The notes beneath the pieces are model-generated. The model was not told the origin of the DNA, made no database searches, and saw only the letters and a program-made list of their open reading frames with translations. This document shows, in pieces, positions 24,665 through 34,953 of a DNA stretch of 64,000 nucleotides; position 1 is the stretch's first letter, and every line of letters begins with the position of its first letter. Origin of the DNA: Nocardioides sp. GY 10113. Its GTDB lineage: Bacteria > Actinomycetota > Actinomycetes > Propionibacteriales > Nocardioidaceae. A program made the position numbers and the translations under genes. The DNA lies in the NCBI RefSeq assembly GCF_004919105.1, contig NZ_STGK01000003.1:1-64000 (forward strand), written 5' to 3'.

Positions 24665-26377
24665 TCAGCGCAGCCAGGCGGCGGTGTTCGGCGGCAGCGT
24701 CGGGCCCACCGGGTCGCTGCTGATCAGCACCTCTCCGGCCGGGAGCGGCACCGCCTCCGAGCCCGCGTTGAGCAGCACCCGCAGGTCGCCCCGACGGATC
24801 TCGAGCAGGTCGCCGGTGACGGTCGCCGTCGCCGCGTCGCCGGCGCCGGACAGGTGCTCGCGGCGCGCGGCCAGCGCCCGGCGGTAGAACGACAGCGTCG
24901 AGTCGGGGTCGGCGGCCTGCGCGGCCACCGTGAGCCCGGCCCAGTCCTCGGGCTGCGGGATCCACGGCTGGCCCGTCCCGCCGAAGCCGTACGGCGGCGC
25001 GTCGCCCGACCAGGGCATCGGCACCCGGCAGCCGTCCCGGCCGGGCTTGCCGGTGCGGAACCAGGACGGGTCCTGGCGGGCCTCCGGCGGCACGTCCACC
25101 TGCTCCAGGCCGAGCTCCTCGCCCTGGTAGAGGTACGCCGAGCCGGGCAGTGCCAGCATCGTCAACGTCGCGGCGCGGCCCCGGGCCAGGCCGACCTCGC
25201 CGCCGCCGTACCGCGTCGGGTGCCGCTCCACGTCGTGGTTCGAGAGCACCCAGGTGGGCAGCGCGTCGGCGGCGGCGACCGCCTCCAGCGAGCTGTTGAC
25301 GACCTGGGCGAACTCCTGCGCCGACCAGGGTGTGCCCAGCCAGCCGAAGTTGAACGCCTGGTGCAGCTCGTCGGGGCGGATGAAGTGCGCCATCGACTCC
25401 GAGGTCTGCGTCCAGGCCTCCGCGACCGCCATCCGGTCGCCCGGGTAGCCGTCCAGCACCCGGCGCCAGCGGCGGTAGACCTCGTGCACCTCGGGCTGCT
25501 CCCACATCGGCTCGTCGCGCAGCGTGCGCTCGACCATCGACCGCTGCTGGTCCGGCGCGGGCTCCGCCGGCTCCGCTCCGGTCGGGTCGGCGTCGGTGGC
25601 GTCGGCGTCGGTGGCGTCAGCGTCGGTGGCGTCGGCGTGGTCGACCGGGGTCGGGGTCGGCGGCGGCTCGGGGCGCACCTGGTCGCGCAGCGACTCCTCC
25701 TTGTACATGCCGTGCGCGACGTCGACGCGGAACCCGTCCACGCCGCGGTCCAGCCAGCAGCGCAGCACGTCCTCGAACATGTCGCCGACCTCGGGGTTGC
25801 GCCAGTCGAGGTCGGGCTGGGAGGAGTCGAACAGGTGCAGGTACCACTGGCCCGGCGTGCCGTCGGCCTCGGTGACCCGGGTCCAGGCCGGGCCGCCGAA
25901 GATCGACTCCCAGTTGTTCGGCGGCTCCTCGCCGTCCGGGCCCTTGCCGTCGCGGAACAGGTACCGGGCCCGCTCGGGCGATCCCGGCGGCGCGGCCAGC
26001 GCGGCCTGGAACCAGGCGTGCGCCGAGGACGTGTGGTTGGGCACCAGGTCGACGATCACGCGCAGTCCCAGCTCGTGGGCGCGGGCGAGCAACGCGTCGA
26101 AGTCCGCGAGGTCGCCGAAGAGCGGGTCGACGTCGGTGTAGTCGGCGACGTCGTACCCGTGGTCGGCCTGCGGGGAGGTGTAGAAGGGGGTGATCCACAG
26201 CGCGTCGACGCCCAGGTCGCGCAGGTGGGGCAGGCGGTGGGTGATCCCGGGCAGGTCGCCGATGCCGTCGCCGCCGCCCTGGTCCTCGGCGGGGAAGCAG
26301 TCGGCGAAGCTCCGGACGTAGACCTGGTAGACGACGGCCTCGCGCCACCAGGGCGCGGCCGTGGAGGTGGTGGTCAT
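24665..26377 (-). CDS. GH13 alpha-glucosidase / oligo-1,6-glucosidase
   Basis: A 570-residue family GH13 enzyme hydrolysing alpha-glucosidic bonds of maltooligosaccharides or isomaltose, cytosolic (no signal peptide). Conserved regions in order: VYQVYVRSFADC, DLVPNHTSSAHAWF (region I), GFRVDVAHGMYKEE (nucleophile Asp), VAEAWTQTSE (acid/base Glu), LSNHDVERHPTRYGG (third Asp). Between the nucleophile and acid/base region is an unusual insert of DATDA pentapeptide repeats (about residues 248-263), encoded by three tandem 15-bp units at 25589-25633. ATG 26377 has GGAG upstream and overlaps the preceding stop by 4 bp. Confidence 0.9.
   Translation of the reverse strand: MTTTSTAAPWWREAVVYQVYVRSFADCFPAEDQGGGDGIGDLPGITHRLPHLRDLGVDALWITPFYTSPQADHGYDVADYTDVDPLFGDLADFDALLARAHELGLRVIVDLVPNHTSSAHAWFQAALAAPPGSPERARYLFRDGKGPDGEEPPNNWESIFGGPAWTRVTEADGTPGQWYLHLFDSSQPDLDWRNPEVGDMFEDVLRCWLDRGVDGFRVDVAHGMYKEESLRDQVRPEPPPTPTPVDHADATDADATDADATDADPTGAEPAEPAPDQQRSMVERTLRDEPMWEQPEVHEVYRRWRRVLDGYPGDRMAVAEAWTQTSESMAHFIRPDELHQAFNFGWLGTPWSAQEFAQVVNSSLEAVAAADALPTWVLSNHDVERHPTRYGGGEVGLARGRAATLTMLALPGSAYLYQGEELGLEQVDVPPEARQDPSWFRTGKPGRDGCRVPMPWSGDAPPYGFGGTGQPWIPQPEDWAGLTVAAQAADPDSTLSFYRRALAARREHLSGAGDAATATVTGDLLEIRRGDLRVLLNAGSEAVPLPAGEVLISSDPVGPTLPPNTAAWLR
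25589..25633. repeat. Tandem 15-bp repeat inside the alpha-glucosidase gene
   Basis: Three 15-bp copies (one mismatch) encode a DATDA repeat in a surface loop of the GH13 barrel; a candidate length-variable site. Confidence 0.7.
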
Positions 26378-27102
26378 CTGAACTCCTGGGGGTCGATCGT
26401 GATCCACACGTGTTCCGCGGTGGCGACCACCTCGTCGCCCGGTCCGTACAGCGTGGCAGCCGTGTGCAACTTGCGGCCATCGATATCCCGCTGCTCGCCG
26501 ACCACCACGTAGCGCTCCCGGGTGGACGGCAGCCGGTGCACCACGGCCGTCATCGTGCCCAGCACGGCCGGCCGGTCCAGCAGGTCGGTCGACCAGCCGC
26601 CCGGGCAGTCCATCGCCGCCCAGGCGATCGGGAGCGTCGACTCGTACGGCGTCCAGGTCGCCGCGACCGTCCGGTTCTCCCTGCTCCGCGCCGCGCCGGG
26701 GGAGAGCGGCCCCGGGAAGATCCGCAGGCCGTCGCCCGGTCGCCGCTGCGGTCCGCAGACGAAGCAGGTGGGGAACGGGTGGGCCCGGAGACCGGCGTAC
26801 CGCTCCTCCGCGTCCGCTGCCTCCAGCACCCCCACGGGCGGCACCGGTACCAGCTCGCGCTCGCTGAGGACCGCCTCGGCGACCGTGCGCCCCTCGTCGG
26901 CGAGGACCAGGTGCGGCGCCGCACCCGCGCCGGGCTGCAGCGAGAGCGGCACCTCGAGCGGCGGCGGCAGCTTGAGCCGCACCGTGACCGGGTGGTCGTC
27001 GGCCACCGCCGGCAGGGCGTCGGCGAGCGCTCCGGCGGTCCAACCGCCGTTGCCGGAGCGGGGCGGACCGTGGAAGCGGCGGGAGATCACGAGGTGCGTC
27101 AC
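26374..27102 (-). CDS. Hotdog-fold-like conserved protein
   Basis: A 242-residue protein with features of acyl-CoA thioesterase-like double hotdog proteins: an N-terminal FHGPPRSGNGGWTAGALADAL, a CFVCGPQR segment (residues about 111-118) and a C-terminal VHRLPSTRERYVVVGEQRDIDGRKLHTAATLYGPGDEVVA-type strand pattern of which only parts are quoted here. A catalytic residue cannot be assigned. It is coupled to the alpha-glucosidase by ATGA and diverges from the DtxR-type regulator. The start is GTG 27102. Confidence 0.55.
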   Translation of the reverse strand: MTHLVISRRFHGPPRSGNGGWTAGALADALPAVADDHPVTVRLKLPPPLEVPLSLQPGAGAAPHLVLADEGRTVAEAVLSERELVPVPPVGVLEAADAEERYAGLRAHPFPTCFVCGPQRRPGDGLRIFPGPLSPGAARSRENRTVAATWTPYESTLPIAWAAMDCPGGWSTDLLDRPAVLGTMTAVVHRLPSTRERYVVVGEQRDIDGRKLHTAATLYGPGDEVVATAEHVWITIDPQEFR

Positions 27103-27166
27103 GCAGCCACTCTCTCATCGGCTGAAACGGAGTGCCCCCAGATCGTTTTTTGACCCATTCCAATGA

Positions 27167-27172
27167 CAGAAT
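27167..27172 (+). promoter_or_regulatory. Leaderless -10 element (CAGAAT) of the DtxR-type gene
   Basis: CAGAAT, 6 nt before GTG 27179. The upstream TTTTTTGACC (about 27146-27155) is unusually T-rich for this genome and may act as an UP-like or -35 region, though the spacing to the -10 is short. Confidence 0.5.
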
Positions 27173-27178
27173 GACCGC

Positions 27179-27865
27179 GTGAGCGACCTGATCGACACCA
27201 CCGAGATGTACCTCCGCACGATCTACGAGCTGATCGAGGAGGGGATCGTCCCCCTGCGTGCGCGGATCGCCGAGCGTCTGCACCAGAGCGGCCCCACGGT
27301 CTCCCAGACCGTGGCCCGGATGGAGCGTGACGGCCTGCTCACCGTCGAGGGCGACCGCCACCTCGAGCTGACCGAGGAGGGCCACCGCCTGGCCACCCGC
27401 GTGATGCGCAAGCACCGCCTCGCCGAGCGGCTGCTCACCGACGTGATCGGCCTGGAGTGGGAGCTGGTCCACGAGGAGGCCTGCCGCTGGGAGCACGTCA
27501 TCTCCGAGACCGTCGAGCGCCGCCTGATCGAGCTCCTCGGCCAGCCCACCGAGTCCCCCTACGGCAACCCCATCCCGGGCCTGGACGAGCTCGGCCAGGA
27601 GCGCGTCGCCGAGGACTTCATGGCCGACGTCGAGCCGCTCTCCAAGGCCGCCGGCCCCGACTCCGCCCGTGCGCTGGTGCGCCGCATCTCGGAGGAGATG
27701 CAGAAGGACGAGGTGCTGATGAGCGCGATGCGCCGGGTCGGCGCGCTGCCGGACCAGACCGTCACCATCCAGGCGACCCAGGACGGCGTGCTGGTCGGCG
27801 CCGGCGGCGAGACCGCCGAGATCTTCCACGAGGCCGCGGAGCACATCTTCGTCAAGAAGCTCTGA
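27179..27865 (+). CDS. DtxR/IdeR family metal-dependent repressor
   Basis: A 228-residue three-domain regulator: N-terminal winged helix (LIDTTEMYLRTIYEL; HQSGPTVSQTVARMERDGLL, about residues 3-65), a dimerisation and metal domain with KHRLAERLL and the ligand cluster HEEACRWEHVISE (about 97-109), and a C-terminal SH3-like domain (about 150-228). Cys at the DtxR Cys102 position and the full three-domain length favour iron (IdeR-like) over manganese (MntR). With iron it would repress uptake and storage genes. Four bases separate it from the convergent sirtuin gene. Confidence 0.9.
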   Translation: MSDLIDTTEMYLRTIYELIEEGIVPLRARIAERLHQSGPTVSQTVARMERDGLLTVEGDRHLELTEEGHRLATRVMRKHRLAERLLTDVIGLEWELVHEEACRWEHVISETVERRLIELLGQPTESPYGNPIPGLDELGQERVAEDFMADVEPLSKAAGPDSARALVRRISEEMQKDEVLMSAMRRVGALPDQTVTIQATQDGVLVGAGGETAEIFHEAAEHIFVKKL

Positions 27866-27869
27866 CCTG

Positions 27870-28712
27870 TCAGACGCGACGATCGGCGAGGGCGGTCAGC
27901 CACTCGCTGGTCCCGGCCTCCACCTTGTACGTCGCCAGGTCGTCGCCGCGGGTCGTGCCCCGGTTGACGATCACCACCGGCACGCCGAGTCGCGCCGCGC
28001 GGCGCACGAACCGCAGCCCGCTCATCACCGTCAGGCTCGAGCCGGCCACCAGCAGCGCGCCGCCGGCCTCGGCCAGCGCGTCGACGGCGGCGTAGCAGCG
28101 GGCGACCCGCTCCTTGGGCACGTTCTCGCCGAAGAAGACGACGTCGGGCTTCAGCGCCCCGCCGCAGTCGGCGCAGCCCGGCACCACGAACGACGCCGTC
28201 TCCTCCAGGTCCACGTCGCCGTCGGGCCGGTCCGCGACGGCCCCGTGGGCCTCCGCCCAGCCCGGGTTGGCCGCGGTCAGCCGCTCGTGCAGCGCGTGCC
28301 GGGACGTCGTACGGCGGCAGCCCAGGCAGACCACGTCGGCGATCCGGCCGTGCAGGGCGACCAGGCGCGGGGTGCCGGCCGCCTCGTGCAGCCCGTCCAC
28401 GTTCTGGGTGATCACCAGCTCGGCGCCGAGCGCCGCGACGGCCCGGTGGCCGGGGTTCGGGTCGGCGCGCCGCATCCGCGACCAGCCGAGGTGGCTGCGG
28501 GCCCAGTACCGCTGCCGCGCCGCGGGTCCGGAGGTGAACTCCCCGTAGGTCATCGGCATCCGCGACGGCGCGCCCGGCCCGCGGTAGTCGGGGATCCCCG
28601 AGTCGGTGGAGAGCCCGGCGCCGGTGAGCGCGACCAGCGGCCGGTCGGCGAGCAGGTCCAGCGCGCGGCGGGACCCGGCGTCGACGGCGTCGGGGACGGA
28701 CGCGGTGCTCAC
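27870..28712 (-). CDS. Sir2-family NAD-dependent protein deacylase
   Basis: A 280-residue sirtuin. NAD-binding GAGLSTDSGIPDYRG (about residues 31-45), TQNVDGLHEAAG, the catalytic His in ALHGRI (near 119), the zinc site CLGC...CADC (about 128 and 179) and the C-terminal GSSLTVMSG are all intact. It removes acyl groups from lysine using NAD and releases O-acyl-ADP-ribose, possibly a substrate of the macrodomain protein at 10.4 kb. GTG 28712 is placed by TACGCT 6 nt upstream. Confidence 0.9.
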   Translation of the reverse strand: MSTASVPDAVDAGSRRALDLLADRPLVALTGAGLSTDSGIPDYRGPGAPSRMPMTYGEFTSGPAARQRYWARSHLGWSRMRRADPNPGHRAVAALGAELVITQNVDGLHEAAGTPRLVALHGRIADVVCLGCRRTTSRHALHERLTAANPGWAEAHGAVADRPDGDVDLEETASFVVPGCADCGGALKPDVVFFGENVPKERVARCYAAVDALAEAGGALLVAGSSLTVMSGLRFVRRAARLGVPVVIVNRGTTRGDDLATYKVEAGTSEWLTALADRRV

Positions 28713-28718
28713 CGCCCC

Positions 28719-28724
28719 AGCGTA
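28719..28724 (-). promoter_or_regulatory. Leaderless -10 element (TACGCT) of the sirtuin gene
   Basis: On the minus strand TACGCT-N6-GTG. Confidence 0.5.
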
Positions 28725-28747
28725 CGTGGCGCTCGGAGGGCGCCTGC

Positions 28748-29350
28748 CTAGTCCTCGAGCAGCGGCACGAACAGGTACCGGCCGTGCCGGGTCACCGCCC
28801 GGCCCGCGTCGGTGCGGGTCACCCGGAGCATCTCGCCGGCCACCGGCACGACGAGCGTCGCGCCGACCGCCAGCTGGTCGACCAGCGCGTCCGGCAGCTC
28901 GCCGGCGTCGGCGGAGACCAGGATCCGGTCGTACGGCGCCCGCTCCGGCACCCCGAGCACGCCGGGCCGGGCCGGCTGCACCGACGCCTGCGGGTAGCGG
29001 TCGCCGAGGCTGGCCCGGGCGGCGGTGACCAGCTCGGGCAGCCGCTCCACGGCGACCACCTCGCCGTCGGGGCCGACCAGGTGCGCCAGGAGCGCGGTGG
29101 TCCAGCCCGACCCGGAGCCGACGTCGAGGACCCGCATCCCCGGGTGGACGTCGAGCAGCTCCAGCATGTCCCGCACGGTGGAGGGCTGGGAGTTGGTGAC
29201 CGCGTGGCCGATGTCGAGCGGACGGTCATCGTCGGCGAACCGGCGCTGTCGCGCGGGCAGGAAGTCGCGGCGCGGGACCGCGAGGAACGCGTCCGCGACC
29301 CGCTGCGTCCGGCCCGGCCGTCTCCAGCCAGGGGTCTCCGGCTCAGCCAT
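28748..29350 (-). CDS. pcm: Protein-L-isoaspartate O-methyltransferase
   Basis: A 200-residue SAM enzyme repairing isoaspartyl residues. Motifs: VPRRDFLP, AVTNSQPSTVRDMLELL (substrate-side signature), VLDVGSGSGWTTALLAHL (SAM motif I, about residue 75), VVAVERLPELV and YDRILVSADAGELP. ATG 29350 overlaps the stop of the DUF2277 gene by 8 bp. The open frame extends further but the domain begins here. Confidence 0.9.
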   Translation of the reverse strand: MAEPETPGWRRPGRTQRVADAFLAVPRRDFLPARQRRFADDDRPLDIGHAVTNSQPSTVRDMLELLDVHPGMRVLDVGSGSGWTTALLAHLVGPDGEVVAVERLPELVTAARASLGDRYPQASVQPARPGVLGVPERAPYDRILVSADAGELPDALVDQLAVGATLVVPVAGEMLRVTRTDAGRAVTRHGRYLFVPLLED

Positions 29351-29609
29351 ACCGCAGCCGCGCCCGCTCCCGGGCCTTGGCGGCCTCCACCTCGCGGTTC
29401 TTCGGCGGCGCGGCGCTGACCAGGTCCTCGAGCAGGTGCTGGGTGACGTGGGCGATCTCGTGCACGGCACGGTCGAACGCCTCGGCGTTGGCCTGCGAGG
29501 GCTTGGTGGTCCCGGCGACCTTGCGCACGTACTGGAGCGCCGCCGCGTGGACCTCCTCGGAGGTGGCCGGCGGCTCGAAGTTGTGGAGCGTCCTGATGTT
29601 CCGGCACAT
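29343..29609 (-). CDS. DUF2277 family small protein
   Basis: An 88-residue protein starting MCRNIRTLHNFEPPAT, the DUF2277 hallmark, and ending in a charged helix. Function unknown. It is often found as a short helical cytosolic protein in actinobacteria. It is coupled to pcm, with TAGGCT 7 nt before ATG 29609. Confidence 0.85.
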   Translation of the reverse strand: MCRNIRTLHNFEPPATSEEVHAAALQYVRKVAGTTKPSQANAEAFDRAVHEIAHVTQHLLEDLVSAAPPKNREVEAAKARERARLRYG

Positions 29610-29616
29610 GCCTGCG

Positions 29617-29622
29617 AGCCTA
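29617..29622 (-). promoter_or_regulatory. Leaderless -10 element (TAGGCT) of the DUF2277-pcm unit
   Basis: Minus strand TAGGCT-N7-ATG. Confidence 0.5.
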
Positions 29623-29636
29623 CGTCGCGTCGCGGG

Positions 29637-31616
29637 TCAGAGGTCGAGGAAGCGGACGTCCTCGCCGGTCACCAGCACCACCCGGCCGCCGCCCACCGGC
29701 ACCGTGCGGACCAGGTCGACGTCGTCGCCGTACTCGACCCGGGTCGTGGTCTCCGGGTGCAGCCGCCCGCCGGCCACGCGCAGGACCACCAGGTCCGCCG
29801 TGCGGGTCCGGCGCCAGCGCTGGACGACGGCGAGCGCGGTGCGGTGCTCCTGCACCCAGGTGAAGGCGCGCGGGTCCTCGCCGGCCACCGCCTCGGTGCC
29901 GGTGCCGAAGGAGCGCACGTCGAGGCGCCGTGGGTCGGTCAGGTCGGTGACGGCGAACAGGCCGGCCTGTGCGCCCCACCGGCGCCCCTCGCCAGGACCG
30001 CTGCCGACCCCGATCAGGCGGTGCGGGCCCAGCGGGTGCAGGTAGGCGGAGAAGCCGGGGATCTTCAGCTCCCCGAGCTTCCGCGGGTGGCTGACATCGC
30101 TCAGGTCGACCGCGTAGAGCGGGTCGATCCGCCGGAAGGTGACCAGCAGCGCGACGTCGTCGAACCAGCGCACCGCCTTGAGGTCCTCGCCGACGCCCAG
30201 TCGGTCCAGGCGGCCGACCTCCGCGAGCCGCCCCCCGCTGCGGCGCAGCGTGACCACCGAGGTGAAGTCGCCGGTCTCCTGCGTCGGCTCGACGGCGACC
30301 CGGAGCACGCCGCCGGCCTCGTCCATCGACCACCGGTCCGCGATCCGGCCCTCGACGTCGCCGGAGGCGACATGGCGGGCCCGGGTGCCGTCGAGCGCGA
30401 AGTCGAAGAGGTACGACGTGCCGTCGTCGCTGGAGCCGCACGCGCCCGCCGCGCAGTCGCCCTCCCACATCCAGCCCCACGGGGTGCTGGGCGGGCTGGC
30501 GGCCAGGTAGAGGTGGTCGGCGGACTCGTAGGCGACGTCGGTGGCGCCGGCCAGCCCGACGGCGTCCACGTCGGTGGGGTCGTCGGGGCGGAAGCCGACG
30601 ACGGCGACCGTGCCCAGGGCGACCGCGGAGGTCGGCACCGCGACGTCGGTGCACTCCAGCAGCGGGCGCGCGCCGTCCTCGCCGTCCGTGCCGGCGGCGG
30701 TCGTCATCGTCGGCAGCCAGTCCTCGATCGTGGTGCGCTCGACCAGCCGCCGGTTCGCGTCGAGTGCCGCCTTCGCCCGTAGCCGCCGCCCGGGGTGCCG
30801 GAAGTCCAGGTCGGGCAGGCCGGCGGAGAGCACCAGCCGGACAGCGACGTCGGCGCCGGTGCCGTGCTGGCGCGCCGAGACGAGCTCCGCGCCGTACGCC
30901 ACGTCGTCGACGACCGCCGGGTGCGCCGGGTCCGAGACGTCCACCGTCAGCACCCGGCTGCCGCGGTGCGATCCGTCGTCGGCCCGCGGCGAGCGGGTGT
31001 CCGCGCCGAGCGCGACCACGGTGTCGCCGGCCAGCAGCAGCTCGGGCTCCTCGACGCCCGGCAGCAGCAGGCCGCCGCGCTCCACGACCCGGGGCCCGGA
31101 GACGTCGTACACGACCAGCTCCTCGCCCCGGACCCGGACCAGCAGCGCGCCGTCGGTCTTGACGGCGTCGGGCTCGTCGACGGCCATCTCCTGCACGTTG
31201 GTCCCGGTCGCGCTGCTGCGCTGCCGCGTGGTGGCAGGAGCGCTGGAGAGCTGCTTCTGGACGCGGGCGGCGCCGGTGACGCCGTCGTCGGCGGTCCAGA
31301 AGGGGCCGTACGGCCTGCGGTCCGTCCGCCATCCCCGGGCCGTGACGCGTCGCAGCGCCCGGTCGACGTAGCGGGCGAGCAGGTCCTCGCAGGACGCCTC
31401 CGGCGTCAGGTCGGCCGCGAAGGCGACCGGAGAGGGTGCGGGCGCGGGCGCCGACCCGGGCCCCACCCCGGTCCGGCGCCCCGCTCCCTCCGCAGGACCG
31501 CCGCCGGCCCACCACCCGACCGCGAAGGCGCCGGCGACGGTGACGGCCACCGCGGCGGCGATCGCGCTCCGCGGGCGGCGCGCCCAGCGCCGTACCGGCG
31601 TCCCGAACGTCCCCAT
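29637..31616 (-). CDS. Secreted/membrane-anchored beta-propeller domain protein (PF09826 type)
   Basis: A 659-residue protein with a basic N-terminus and one transmembrane or signal helix (about residues 17-36), then a large extracytoplasmic region with the beta-propeller (Beta_propel) features TNVQEMAVDEPDAVKTDG, RVLTVDVSDPAHPAVVDDV, VVGFRPDDPTDVDAVGLAG and LYAVDLSDVSHPRKLGELK. Enzyme residues are not evident. Ten-plus blades-like repeats end in ITDLTDPRRLDVRSFGTG-type strands. AGGAGG 7 nt before ATG 31616 fixes the start over longer in-frame options. Confidence 0.8.
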   Translation of the reverse strand: MGTFGTPVRRWARRPRSAIAAAVAVTVAGAFAVGWWAGGGPAEGAGRRTGVGPGSAPAPAPSPVAFAADLTPEASCEDLLARYVDRALRRVTARGWRTDRRPYGPFWTADDGVTGAARVQKQLSSAPATTRQRSSATGTNVQEMAVDEPDAVKTDGALLVRVRGEELVVYDVSGPRVVERGGLLLPGVEEPELLLAGDTVVALGADTRSPRADDGSHRGSRVLTVDVSDPAHPAVVDDVAYGAELVSARQHGTGADVAVRLVLSAGLPDLDFRHPGRRLRAKAALDANRRLVERTTIEDWLPTMTTAAGTDGEDGARPLLECTDVAVPTSAVALGTVAVVGFRPDDPTDVDAVGLAGATDVAYESADHLYLAASPPSTPWGWMWEGDCAAGACGSSDDGTSYLFDFALDGTRARHVASGDVEGRIADRWSMDEAGGVLRVAVEPTQETGDFTSVVTLRRSGGRLAEVGRLDRLGVGEDLKAVRWFDDVALLVTFRRIDPLYAVDLSDVSHPRKLGELKIPGFSAYLHPLGPHRLIGVGSGPGEGRRWGAQAGLFAVTDLTDPRRLDVRSFGTGTEAVAGEDPRAFTWVQEHRTALAVVQRWRRTRTADLVVLRVAGGRLHPETTTRVEYGDDVDLVRTVPVGGGRVVLVTGEDVRFLDL

Positions 31617-31721
31617 GCTCGGCTCCTCCTGGTCGTGGCGGCCGTGGTCGGCCGGCGGTCCTGGGGCTGTGACGCGTGACCGCCCGGACCGGTTCCCCTC
31701 GGCGCGGAACCACCGATCTGC

Positions 31722-31727
31722 CACGAT
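31722..31727 (+). promoter_or_regulatory. Leaderless -10 element (CACGAT)
   Basis: CACGAT, 7 nt before ATG 31735; an in-frame ATG at 31726 overlaps it and is therefore disfavoured. Confidence 0.45.
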
Positions 31728-31734
31728 GCGGTGC

Positions 31735-32978
<1,244 letters not shown>

Positions 32979-32991
<13 letters not shown>

Positions 32992-34283
32992 ATCGGCAGC
33001 GAGCGCCGCTCCTCGAACGCGAACCCGGCGCCGGTGCTGAAGCGGGTGACCGCGACGGCGCCGTCCTCCGCGGCCGGCTCCTCGCGCCGGACGACCGTGG
33101 CGGACCATCCCTCGGTGCCGTCGGTCAGCGGCGTCACCTCCACGTCGAGGTGCGGGTCGAGGGCCCTGACGATGGCCTGCAGCGGACCGGCGTGGGCGGG
33201 GTCGACCAGCCAGATCCAGGCGCGGTCGTCGTCGGCCGGGCCGCGGCGGACCTCCAGCCGGTCGCCCACGACCTGCGCCGGCACGTACGCCGACGGGTTG
33301 ACCAGCGGGTGCAGCGCGAGCAGCCGCAGCGCGCCCTCCTCGGTCGCCGGCAGGCGCAGGGCGCGGGCCAGCCGCTCGGCGGCGATCCCGGCGACCCCGG
33401 TCAGCTGCTTGCGGCGGATCCGCAGCAGGTCCTCCTCGGTCGCCGCGCGCTTCCCGACGGCGAGCGCGAAGGCCTGGTCGAGCAGGTGCATCTGCAGGCA
33501 GACCTCGTCCGCGATCCGGGCCAGCGCCGAGCGCGAGAACGCGGCGAAGTCGAGGTCGGAGACGAGCGGGCCGGCGTAGTCGGCCGCGCCCTCCTCGGCC
33601 GACCCGCTGGGCTCGATCGGCTCCAGCTCCAGGGTCGCCGCGCGGGTCGACCCGACCACCGAGAGTGCCGGGATCCCGGCGACCGGCGGGTGGGCCGGGT
33701 CGATGATCACCGTCCACGCGCAGTGCGGGTGCCGGTCGGCCGGCGTCCGTGGCGGCCGGTGGATCGGGCGGACCTGGGCGCGCGGGTTGGAGGCGACCGC
33801 GGTGGCATCGAAGGTCGGGTCCTCGATGTCGTGGCACATCGACCGCACGTAGTCCTCGCCCATCGGCTCCACGTCCATCAGCGCGCCGCAGTGGTCGAGG
33901 TGGAACTCGCCGTGGTGCGGGTCGTGCACGGTGTAGCGGAAGTCCATGAACTGCGGCGGCGCGCCGATGTCGAGCTGGAGACCCTTGAAGATGGTGACCA
34001 CGTCGCCCTGACCCGGCACCTGGGGCGCGTACCCCAGCGCGCGCTGCATCCGCCGCGTGTAGATCGGGGAGGACGCGGCCCACTCCTCGATCGCGATCTG
34101 CGCCATCTCCTCGCGCCCGAACGCCGAGATGCACCACGCCATGCCCGAGCGGTCGATGAGCTGCCCGATCAGCAGCAGCTCCGGTACGACGGCGGCGAGC
34201 TCCTCGCGGGTCAGGTCGGCGTACCTGCTCGGCACCCGCGAACCCGCCCGCGTCGCCGGCCCCGCCGCTGTCGCCTCGGTCAT
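32979..34283 (-). CDS. Conserved protein of unknown function beside the CYP cluster
   Basis: A 434-residue soluble protein with no signal or membrane segment. Notable stretch HHGEFHLDHCGALMDVEPMG followed by CHDIEDPTFDAT (about residues 125-165), reminiscent of the His/Cys/Asp pattern of ATC-hydrolase-like proteins, but too weak to assign. GAGGAG precedes ATG 34283. It is divergent from the TetR gene, sharing the KstR-like box region, so it may belong to the same regulon. Confidence 0.7.
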
Positions 34284-34313
34284 CGATTCTCCTCGTGAGC
34301 GCTTGCCAGATCG

Positions 34314-34332
34314 CTGGAACGAGTTCTAGTTT
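34314..34332 (+). promoter_or_regulatory. KstR-type operator overlapping the TetR -10
   Basis: TGGAACGAGTTCTA (34315-34328) matches the mycobacterial KstR consensus TNNAACNNGTTNNA at every fixed position; the flanking C and G extend the dyad to 34314-34329. TAGTTT (34327-34332), 6 nt before GTG 34339, is the -10 and overlaps it. Binding would repress the rightward cluster and possibly the leftward gene. Confidence 0.65.
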
Positions 34333-34338
34333 AGACAC

Positions 34339-34953
34339 GTGTCCAGTCAGGTGACCAGCCCCGATCCCGCCGCCGCGGCCCGTGCGACCGCGCCCCGGCA
34401 GCAGCTCAAGCCGCGCCAGGCGGAAACGGTGCAGAAGCTCCTCGACGCGGGGCTCGAACAGCTCGCCGAGGTCGGTGCCGAGGCGCTGACCGTGCGCCAG
34501 GTGGCGGTGCGCGCCGGGGTCTCGCCGGCGACCGCCTACACCTACTTCTCCTCCAAGGGCCACCTGGTCGCCGAGATCTTCTGGCAGCGGCTGGTCGCGC
34601 ACGGGGCCGACCACGAGCTGGCCGGCGCGACCGCGATCGAGCGGGTGCAGTCGGTGACCCGGTCGCTGACCCAGATGCTCGAGGAGGCCCCGCACCTCGC
34701 CGCCGGCGCCACGGCGGCGCTGCTCGGCGGCGACCCCGACGTGGACCGGCTCCGGCTGCGGATCGGTGCGCTCTTCGTCGAGCGCTTCGAGGAGGCGCTC
34801 GGCGACGACCGCACGCCGGGCCGGGTCGAGGCGCTGGTCCTCGCCTTCTCCGGCGCGCTGCTCCAGGCCGGCATGGGTCTGATCACGTACGCCGACCTGG
34901 GGGACCGCCTGGACGCGGTGGTCGCCACCATCCTGGAGGGGACCACCCGATGA
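34339..34953 (+). CDS. TetR family regulator of the CYP51/CYP123 cluster
   Basis: A 204-residue TetR protein; HTH about residues 45-70 (LTVRQVAVRAGVSPATAYTYFSSKGHL). It occupies the position of the regulator-like gene beside cyp123 in mycobacteria. It overlaps its own -10-covering operator and is coupled to the P450 gene by ATGA, so it probably controls the whole cluster. Whether it is the factor that reads the KstR-type box, or a global KstR does, cannot be told here. Confidence 0.8.
   Translation: MSSQVTSPDPAAAARATAPRQQLKPRQAETVQKLLDAGLEQLAEVGAEALTVRQVAVRAGVSPATAYTYFSSKGHLVAEIFWQRLVAHGADHELAGATAIERVQSVTRSLTQMLEEAPHLAAGATAALLGGDPDVDRLRLRIGALFVERFEEALGDDRTPGRVEALVLAFSGALLQAGMGLITYADLGDRLDAVVATILEGTTR

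Noticed and set aside
26378..27844. Open frame continuing upstream of the alpha-glucosidase start
   Set aside because: The GH13 fold begins at ATG 26377 with a ribosome site, and the extension overlaps two other real genes.
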